NCBI GenBank assembly: GCA_029859485.1
Contig: JAOUDB010000113.1
Location: forward strand, 1 to 7,465
Direction of reading: 5' to 3'
Length of the DNA: 7,465 bases
Origin: Desulfuromonadales bacterium
GTDB taxonomy: Bacteria > Desulfobacterota > Desulfuromonadia > Desulfuromonadales > BM103
Made by a program: the position numbers and the translations under genes. The notes beneath the pieces are model-generated. The model was given only the letters and a program-made list of their open reading frames with translations, ran no database searches and had not been told where the DNA came from. This document shows positions 1-6,800 of this stretch, piece by piece. Position 1 is the stretch's first letter. The number at the start of each line of letters is the position of its first letter.

Positions 1-1303
1 CCGTCAAGTTGGTCTTGAGATCGGTAATTACCTCGAGACGCTCGTTCGGATCGAAACGGTCCCAGTAGTCCGCCTGAAGACCGTAGCTGGTGGCAAAAAC
101 TTTTTTGGATTCAAGAACCAAACTGGGGAAACCGCCAGCAATGTTGATCTCGATAATTCGCATCTGGAAGTTCGGGGCTTTAAAGTGGGACGGGTTGCGA
201 GCGACAAAAGCTGTGTACGTCGCATTTGCATCGTTGTATCGACGTTTGTCGAAATAGTATTCTCCCAAATTGCTGTAAACGAGATCTTCGTAGCTTCGGG
301 CACCATGTTGAGAAAAATACGCTTCGATGATCTCGGCACCCCCGAGGGAAGAGAAGCTCAAGCTTATGACGCGGAAGGTATCATCAATTCGCTGACGTTC
401 AAGCTCGTCTTCGGCCTGATAAAAGTCATAGCCCACTGCAACCTTGTAATCGAACAAGGCGATAAAATTATCCAAAGCATCCTCGTACAACTCCTGCTTG
501 TAGAATGTCCAACCGAGCTTGTAGAGGGCAAACGGATAGTAGAAAGATTTTTTCCCGATCGATACAATCTCCAGATAAGCCTCTTCTGCATCAAGATACT
601 GCCGACGTGTAAAGTAGTATTCAGCACGACGGAACTGGACTTCATCAATAAAGCGTGACTTCGGATAGTCACGTACTAAACGATTCATAACCAGCATGGC
701 CTCGTCGACCTGCCCGAGTTCCTCGTAGGCACGAGACATCTGATACAGCACCTGATCGTTTCGGTCGTAAAGCGGATACTCATCGAGAAGTTTCTGATAA
801 AGTGCAATCGCTTCAAGCGGACCAGCACGTTCAAGGTCGAGTAGCCCCTTTTCTTGTTTGACTCCGTCTCGATCTTGGGCAACAACACCTTTGGAAACGG
901 TAGCACGCTCGGCAAAATCAGCATTCGACTCGCTTCTCTGCGGTGACGAATCAGGCATGAGCGTTGGAGCAATATCCCTGATCATGGCAGTTTCATGACC
1001 CTGGAGAGCGACAGACGAGTCGTTCTCATTTGAGCCATGGCTCGATGTAAGCAGGCCGTACTCTTTTTCAACTTTCAAGTCGGCGAGTCGGCGGATTGCT
1101 TCTGCCGACAATGCTGAATCAGGGGTCTCTACCAGGAATCTCTGATAGCTCATCATAGCCTTCTCAAGACCACCCTCGAGCTGTTCGTCAGTAATATCGA
1201 TCTGTCTATTGCGCAGTTCGGCAATCGTCCCCTGTTGATCGATAGTCGAACAGGCGCTGAGAATCAGCGGTATCGTGCATATCGAAAATCGAAACCAGTT
1301 CAT
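1..1303 (-). CDS. Outer-membrane TPR lipoprotein (3'-partial)
   Basis: I translated this frame by hand from the ATG at 1303 to the window edge: 434 codons plus one base, without a stop. The N-terminus MNWFRFSICTIPLILSAC is a lipoprotein signal with lipobox LSAC. Cys18 would be lipidated, and Ser at +2 (not Asp) predicts sorting to the outer membrane by Lol. Residues 40-82 form a helical hairpin of TPR type (YQRFLVETPDSA). Residues 83-150 are polar, Ser/Asn/Asp-rich and probably a disordered linker. TPR units follow at about 152-178, 184-214, 220-250 and 257-285, with canonical pieces such as VLYQMSRAYEELGQVDEAM and FALYKLGWTFYKQELYEDAL. Then comes a non-TPR block, IDDTFRVISLSFSSLGG, more TPR (VYSNLGEYYFDKRRYNDA) and AGGFPSLVLESKKVF. 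BamD/YbgF-like folds are related at superfamily level. The block pattern fits better with the AglT/GltE-type TPR lipoproteins of Glt machines, a judgement from memory. The C-terminus is missing. Confidence 0.9.
   Translation of the reverse strand, partial: MNWFRFSICTIPLILSACSTIDQQGTIAELRNRQIDITDEQLEGGLEKAMMSYQRFLVETPDSALSAEAIRRLADLKVEKEYGLLTSSHGSNENDSSVALQGHETAMIRDIAPTLMPDSSPQRSESNADFAERATVSKGVVAQDRDGVKQEKGLLDLERAGPLEAIALYQKLLDEYPLYDRNDQVLYQMSRAYEELGQVDEAMLVMNRLVRDYPKSRFIDEVQFRRAEYYFTRRQYLDAEEAYLEIVSIGKKSFYYPFALYKLGWTFYKQELYEDALDNFIALFDYKVAVGYDFYQAEDELERQRIDDTFRVISLSFSSLGGAEIIEAYFSQHGARSYEDLVYSNLGEYYFDKRRYNDANATYTAFVARNPSHFKAPNFQMRIIEINIAGGFPSLVLESKKVFATSYGLQADYWDRFDPNERLEVITDLKTNLT
1300..1303 (-). 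other. ATGA stop/start overlap between the TPR protein and TPR lipoprotein genes
   Basis: The TGA of the 643-residue TPR gene (1302-1300) shares two bases with the ATG of the lipoprotein gene (1303-1301). This is the classical 4-nt overlap of translationally coupled genes. A partial purine-rich SD (GGAAAGAGTGGAAC) lies just upstream, inside the end of the TPR gene. The overlap supports the lipoprotein start, because the lipobox follows at the right distance. Confidence 0.85.
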
Positions 1304-3231
1304 TGTTCCACTCTTTCCAGGCCCTGGGCTCTGGCGGCACGGTCATAACTATCAGCCAGGGCAAAGCGGGTTTTGACGATGAATTCATCCAGCCGTCCTT
1401 TTCGTATTGTCAGTTCGTTGATGGCCATTACCTCCAGTAAATGCCCTTGTCTTGCTTTCAGTAAGCTGACTTTCTTTTTGGACTCCGAAATACGATGGCG
1501 CTGTCGGCGGATAGTGTCGTCATACCCCTGATAACTTTGCGTAGCGGCTTGGCGCGTGCGTACAAACGTGGTGTATTGACGCTTCAGGTGATCCATGTCC
1601 TTGTTCAAGGCATGAAGGTGATGATATGCATCGGTCAAACGACGATCGTAATCAGTGTAGATATTCCAAGTCAGGGCGCCGCGCAGTCTATCAATCCGGT
1701 CTGCAACCATTCTCGGGACCGGCCTGCCGTCGATAGTCAAATTATGTGCCATCTGGTCAAGCTGCATAGTAATTATCCGCTCTTCAGCTGTTGCCAGATA
1801 ATCGGGTCGCGGTGCCGACAACATGGCTTTCAATTTCTTTTCGATATGCTCGCGTTGCTCCTGGCGTAGGCGCATTTGCGAGTCGAGCTCTCGGAACGCT
1901 TTATCGATCGTTGGCAGCATTGGTTCGTAATAGTCCCGACGGGTTTCAATAAGCTGCTCAAATGCATCGAGATCACGTTCCCAGGTCGCCAATTTTTTGA
2001 GTAATTCTTCGAGGTCGACGTAATTTTTCAGCGACTCCTGGAAATCGTGCGAAACCATTAACTCGAGCAGATAATAGGTTTCCGGGGCCTCTGGAAGATT
2101 ACGCAGCCTGACCACCCAGTTGTTGTTCTGCTGCAATTCTTGGTTTGTCAGGGCTTCGAGGAAGCGACCTTCATGGATACTGTCAATCGAGTCGCCAAGT
2201 CGATCGACTTCACTTTTGAATGTCTCTAGGGCACGGCCATACAATAAGGCGGCTTTGCCATAATGCTGAAGTTTGCCATAGGAGTATGGCAGGCCGAGCA
2301 AGGCTTCCTGAACCGCCGCATCCGTTACTTGCCGTTCGACCAAGATGGTCCAGGGGACAATGGACCGTTCATATCGGCCCAAAGCGGCATCGGCCCACCC
2401 CCAACCAAGCAGTGCACGATTGGAGAAGACACCTTTTAGGCGTACCCGTTCGAGCACCTGCTGTGCGCCTTGAGGATCGTCTTCCTCAAGAAGCTTGTAG
2501 CCCAGCACAAGATTTGCTTTGTCCTTGATCGCAAGCGTGGCAGGGTCTCTGCTTACTATTTGTCCTGTTAGATCGAGATAATGACGACCCTCCTGCTGAT
2601 TGCCATCGCGCAGCAGAGCAATACCGAGATTGTAGGACGTAAAGCCTTCGTATTCATCGTCACTCATGAGTTGTTCGAGGATAGGAACAGCATCCTCATT
2701 GCGACCTAGGGCCAAGTATATCTGTGCCCTGAGAAACTCTACATCCCGATGAATTTGTACGGGCACATCACCCTGGATTCGTTCGATCGCATGCATGGCA
2801 TTGACCGGTTGGCCTTTCTGAAAGTAGATCCGGGCCAGACGATAGAGTGCTTCATTTTTCACGGTCTCTGATACGTTGCCGTCGACGACTGCTTTCAGAG
2901 CGCGTCCGGCACGCTGGTGCATCCGGTACGCCAATTCGAAATCACCCACGGCAAACTCAGCCTGGTTTAGATGCTCGTACAGGCTGTCGAGCACAGGCTG
3001 ATCAAGTTGATAGACCTGGACCAGTTCAGTATCAAGGCGGGAGATCGCATCGAACCAATTGTCCTGGAACGCCAGGTAAAGAACCTCTCCGTAATAAAGA
3101 TCCTGTAAGTCACGAGGCGCGGTCGTACTGACCCAATTCGCGTTGTCCTGGTCAGCTCCAGCTGAAACCATGGTCGCGACGCTGTGAAACATCAGTCCTG
3201 TTAGCAGGAATATCAAGAACCGTCTGGTCAT
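1300..3231 (-). CDS. Periplasmic TPR and coiled-coil scaffold protein
   Basis: The 643-residue product has a clear Sec signal peptide: MTRRF, a hydrophobic stretch, then VSA with likely cleavage after A24. There is no lipobox cysteine, so it should be soluble in the periplasm. Helical TPR-like hairpins are visible at about 43-72, 126-154, 163-192, 197-226, 238-265, 272-300 and 307-338, with typical A/G/Y packing (for example NEALYRLARIYFQKGQPVNA and NLGIALLRDGNQQEG). After a transition (about 340-430), the C-terminal third is long, charged helices, probably coiled coil: about 441-472, 520-560 and 575-625. The last stretch (about 612-638) is again TPR-like. The ATG lies 3 nt after the upstream stop; only a weak AAAGAG precedes it, so translation is probably coupled to gene 2. 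Its TGA overlaps the next start. It has no catalytic signature. Inferred role: protein-interaction scaffold linking the OM lipoprotein and barrel to other envelope parts. A rough parallel is the TPR protein GltD/NfsD of Myxococcus, although that protein is longer as I recall. Confidence 0.9.
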   Translation of the reverse strand: MTRRFLIFLLTGLMFHSVATMVSAGADQDNANWVSTTAPRDLQDLYYGEVLYLAFQDNWFDAISRLDTELVQVYQLDQPVLDSLYEHLNQAEFAVGDFELAYRMHQRAGRALKAVVDGNVSETVKNEALYRLARIYFQKGQPVNAMHAIERIQGDVPVQIHRDVEFLRAQIYLALGRNEDAVPILEQLMSDDEYEGFTSYNLGIALLRDGNQQEGRHYLDLTGQIVSRDPATLAIKDKANLVLGYKLLEEDDPQGAQQVLERVRLKGVFSNRALLGWGWADAALGRYERSIVPWTILVERQVTDAAVQEALLGLPYSYGKLQHYGKAALLYGRALETFKSEVDRLGDSIDSIHEGRFLEALTNQELQQNNNWVVRLRNLPEAPETYYLLELMVSHDFQESLKNYVDLEELLKKLATWERDLDAFEQLIETRRDYYEPMLPTIDKAFRELDSQMRLRQEQREHIEKKLKAMLSAPRPDYLATAEERIITMQLDQMAHNLTIDGRPVPRMVADRIDRLRGALTWNIYTDYDRRLTDAYHHLHALNKDMDHLKRQYTTFVRTRQAATQSYQGYDDTIRRQRHRISESKKKVSLLKARQGHLLEVMAINELTIRKGRLDEFIVKTRFALADSYDRAARAQGLERVEQ

Positions 3232-3234
3232 AAT
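3232..3234 (-). other. 3-nt gap between the small protein and TPR protein genes
   Basis: TAA (3237-3235), then three bases, then the ATG at 3231. The only SD-like sequence is AAAGAG inside the last codons of the upstream gene, which is weak. Ribosomes that terminate on the small-protein gene probably reinitiate here, which would tie the output of the two proteins together. Confidence 0.6.
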
Positions 3235-3819
3235 TTAGAGCTCTTTGAGTTCAATAACTTCTTCAGCCTGACCGGGGTTGGACAGAATGATTTCAACAGC
3301 CTTTGGCCCCACCGATTTTTCGATCAAGAAGCTTTCGCTACGGCTGAGGTCGCTGTCCCCCTTTCTCTTTCCCAGCATAGTCACTTGGACCTCGTGTTCT
3401 CCAGAGCGAAGATTGCCGGTGTAGATGCGCTGCATCCCACCTTTCTTGAGCGCTTCAATTTCCTTGTAACTATATATATGGTGAGCAACGGCCTCGCCAT
3501 TTATACGAACGTCCAACGAGTCGAGCAGAAATGTGTCATCCGCTGTAAGAGTCACGAACACAGCCACCTGAGTATTTGATGGATAAAGAAGCTTTTCTTC
3601 CAATTGGTTCAATTCTGTTGCGATCTCCAGGACATCGCTTTTGATCTCCTGGACCTGCTCATCAAGACCCTTCATCTGTTGCTTCGAGACTGCTTCGGCG
3701 TGAGCAGTCATCAATAGCAGGGATGCAATCACTGCAAGGATGATGAAGATCAAGCCCTCCCTGTCGGCGACAAGCCGCGGCTGCAGCGAGATTTTGTGTG
3801 AAAGCGATGTTTTAACCAT
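3235..3819 (-). CDS. Small exported or membrane-anchored protein: coiled coil plus Ig-like beta domain, function unknown
   Basis: The 194-residue product starts with a long polar n-region (1-21), then a hydrophobic segment (about 22-38) ending in AHAEA. This is either a signal peptide cut after A41 or A43, or an uncleaved inner-membrane anchor. Residues 46-78 form a heptad-patterned helix (L52, V56, I59, V63, I66, L70, L73, L77), predicted to be a coiled coil. Residues 84-185 look like one beta-sandwich with the blocks LDVRINGEAV, HIYSYKEIEALKKGGMQR and LRSGEHEVQVTML. The short LKEL tail ends at TAA. The ATG at 3819 is supported by AGGGGG a few bases upstream, and no better start follows before the hydrophobic segment. 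It sits between the barrel gene (11 nt) and the TPR gene (3 nt), which suggests a periplasmic adaptor. I recognise the block pattern as a conserved proteobacterial family without an established function. There is no helix-turn-helix, so a regulator label would be wrong. Confidence 0.87.
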   Translation of the reverse strand: MVKTSLSHKISLQPRLVADREGLIFIILAVIASLLLMTAHAEAVSKQQMKGLDEQVQEIKSDVLEIATELNQLEEKLLYPSNTQVAVFVTLTADDTFLLDSLDVRINGEAVAHHIYSYKEIEALKKGGMQRIYTGNLRSGEHEVQVTMLGKRKGDSDLSRSESFLIEKSVGPKAVEIILSNPGQAEEVIELKEL

Positions 3820-3823
3820 GCGT

Positions 3824-3830
3824 TCCCCCT
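3824..3830 (-). promoter_or_regulatory. Ribosome binding site of the 194-residue protein gene
   Basis: On the minus strand the upstream gene ends TAA and is followed at once by AGGGGGAACGC and the ATG at 3819. The purine-rich AGGGGGA is a strong Shine-Dalgarno match at about 4-6 nt from the start. It fills the whole 11-nt gap, which fixes the start codon choice and leaves no space for a promoter. Confidence 0.75.
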
Positions 3831-6800
3831 TTAGATTTTGCCAATCAGGTTGATAAAAAAGCCCTGGTGGTCGTAGTCGTAATCTGTCAGATCGTCAGAA
3901 AAACTGCTGAAGCTGTAGCCGACGCCCAGCTTTATGTTTTCACCAATGTGTCGGTAGATCGCCATGACAGTGCCCTTTTTCCGATCTTCGGCATCCGGCA
4001 GGTCCAGTATCCGGCCTTCGATCATTGCGTCCCAGTGACGCATAACATGCCAGTCGAGGCGAACGATCCCGAGATGAGCGTTGCTGTCAAAATAATCGGC
4101 GTTCTCGCGATCCAGACTAACCTCGCCCAAGCGATAGGCGTATTTGCCGCCGATGGTCCAACGTTGTGATAGATCATACGTCACATCGATTGACGCAATA
4201 TGACTACGCTGCATCACGCCAGCACCTGAATCTAGCGTACTGACCTGTTGGTCTGCCGGGAGATTATAGAAGTACGTGTATTTGGCGAGGGCATTGAGCC
4301 GGTCGTTTTTGACGGGACGATAGGCATATCCAAGAACTACTTCAGTAAATTCGGCGTTATAATAGTTGCCTTCGGAGCTATCACTATAGGCATAATTTAG
4401 CCTGCTGATCAGTCGCCAGTCTTCAAAGGCTTGATACTTGAGGTCAAGCTTCACCAACCAGGTTGTCCGTGTGGACGTGCTGGTGTCCGATTGTTCGGCA
4501 TCATCAACCCGGTATTCGATAGCACTGGCAAGCATCAACTTATCAAACCCGTAACCAACTCGGATGCTCGCTGCTGTCCGTTTGAGTTCTGCCCCGGTCT
4601 GATACTCTCGGAGAGTTCCGAAATCAAGGTTGCCGCCCAGATTCAGTCGGTCGTTGGGCGCCAAATCGACACCAGTGGAGTGCATTAAACCGGTAGGTAT
4701 TTCGCCGTAGGTATAACGTTCCTCAGCGTACATGCTCAGAGAGTCCGAATAGCGTGTACGGAAACCTGAGATAAGGTTCCCCTTTCGGGCCCGCACACCG
4801 TTGTCGGTGCGCTCATTTTCGAGGGCATAATTCAAATACAGGGTGGTCCGATCAGAATATATGTACTCTGTCCCAACGCGACCCGCGGCGCCATGGTCTC
4901 CTTCTGACAGCTCACCATTGACGTTGAAACGATCTGTCAAGCGGTAACTGCCTCCGACTCCAGCACGGAAGTTGTCTTCACGGTTGCCGGTTGTCTGCAG
5001 GGTCCCTTGGGCGAAGCTGTAAGCGGTCCAACGGGATAAAGAATCGAACTCGAGCTGTAAGACGACATCGGTCCTGTCACCTTCTTTCTGGGTCAGCGGA
5101 ACCTGAACCTTGGGAGAATTGTCATCGCGAGTGTCGTAACGAACACCGGTGCTCAACGTCCAGCGGCTCAAGAATTTTGCTCTGAAATCGATTTCGGCCG
5201 TGGTGGTTTCCAGCCCGTCCTGCTCTTCGTTGCGGTCTCCCTTGAAATTCAGGCTCAACCAGGACGAGACCGGTAGAGTTGCCGTCCCACCGTATTTGGT
5301 GATATCTCTGGCCGGGATCAACCCTGCTCCCATGTAACCGGCTTCAGCATCCAAGTAATACAGTGTAAAGCGACCGCGACCACTCTCGATCAGATCCTTA
5401 ACGCCGAGGCTGGTGTCGACACGATAAGCAGAAGCATCGGTCTTTTGACCACCCACAAACATGGGCGAGTTAAAATCATAACCACCGTCGTTGGATTCGG
5501 AGATAAAAGCCCCGACACCTTCGCTGTAGCCAGCTTCTAACTTGACCCAGGTCTCCTCGGATTTGCGGATCGTCACGTTGGTACCGTAAAGATCGTTATC
5601 CTCGTCTTCTTCTTTGGCATGACTGGCCGTAACACCGACTTTCAAGTGATCATTGACCCAGTATTGCATTTGTCCGCCAGCGCTCATCGTGTCAAGATCT
5701 TTGACGCCAGGGGTAAATTCATATCGTGAGACCAAGAAAACCGGGTTGCCACTGAGCGTATCGGACCTGACCAGCAACCCGTCGTCTACCGTCGTTTCAA
5801 GTGGCTGGGTCAGCAGCACACGCCCCTGCAGGTAATCAATCGTGTAGTCGAGAGAGGGGGTGAGGTTCTTGACACCTAAAACGATGTTGGTATCTTTGTC
5901 ACGTATCTCTACCTGCAAACGCTCGGAACCAGCAAGAATGTCCTGGTGGCGCAGGTAATACAGCGAACCGCCTGTCCCTTGGAGTTCATCGAGGCCAGCA
6001 ACGGTCCCCGGGTCTGCTGCGAAGCCGTCGGCGACAAAGCGTTCTTCTCCAAAACTGGTCGTGTCCAGAGTTTGATAATGCAGGTTGGCACCATACAGAC
6101 CACGGTTCACCTGGGCCATTTCGTTTTCGGCATAGGCGATATCAAAATTGCCCCACAGACCGTAATTCTTTTCCTTGTCCACTCTCAGGTAGAATTTACC
6201 GTCAGTCGGTGCATCTTCCGTCACGGTGCTGTCGTCCCCGAAGGTCGGATAGTGATATTTCGGATCGATTCGGCGGAACAAGGCCTCTGGTGATTTATCC
6301 ATAAAGTTTGAGAAAATATCTTCGATTGGCCCTTCCTGGGTATCGGCACTTGCTTTCAGTTCCCAGCCGTCGCCAAGTTGACCCTTTGTGTAAAATGCAA
6401 AGCGTCCATCGAGATTTGTACCGTCGGTATAGTTTTCGTTGTCCGGTGCGAGCAGCTTGCCATTGTCTTTAGTTTTGTTTTCGGACAGGGTTACATCCGC
6501 AATCCCGACATAGAACCAGTCGCTTTTTTTCAACTGAAGATCCCGCAGAAACAACTCGCCATTACCGTCTTTGTCGAGTACCGCGACCTCAACGGTGTGA
6601 GCACCATCAGGTAGAATTTCCTCCACGATAAACCGGCCATTGTTATCTACGGGAACTTTCAAGCCAGCCATCCAGACGTCATGCCCTTCAGGAATCGAAC
6701 TGCCTTGCGCCGAGACAGTCCCACCTCTGATCGGGATGTTTTGCCTGGCAAGGCGAGTCTCGCCGTATCCGGCCAGGAGCTCTTGCTCAGGGTCTACTTG

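Noticed and set aside
185..658. A 157-residue plus-strand open frame
   Set aside because: It is antisense to the TPR lipoprotein, whose lipobox, TPR pattern and coupled start are convincing. I see no SD sequence or recognisable domain on the plus strand.
1300..1303. Frameshift joining the TPR protein and the lipoprotein into one gene
   Set aside because: The second frame begins with a proper ATG and an immediate lipoprotein signal peptide, so it is a separate coupled gene.
1206..1388. A 60-residue minus-strand frame across the gene 3/gene 4 junction
   Set aside because: It overlaps the end of the TPR gene and the lipoprotein signal in another frame and has no coherent protein character.
1495..1869. 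A 124-residue plus-strand open frame with hydrophobic stretches
   Set aside because: It lies opposite the coiled-coil tail of the TPR protein. The hydrophobic runs are what antisense reading of charged helices commonly yields.
3470..3480. TATATATATG stretch as a promoter or AT-rich regulatory site
   Set aside because: It lies inside the small protein's coding sequence (HIYSYK) within a conserved-looking block, and no matching -35 element or downstream gene start justifies a promoter.
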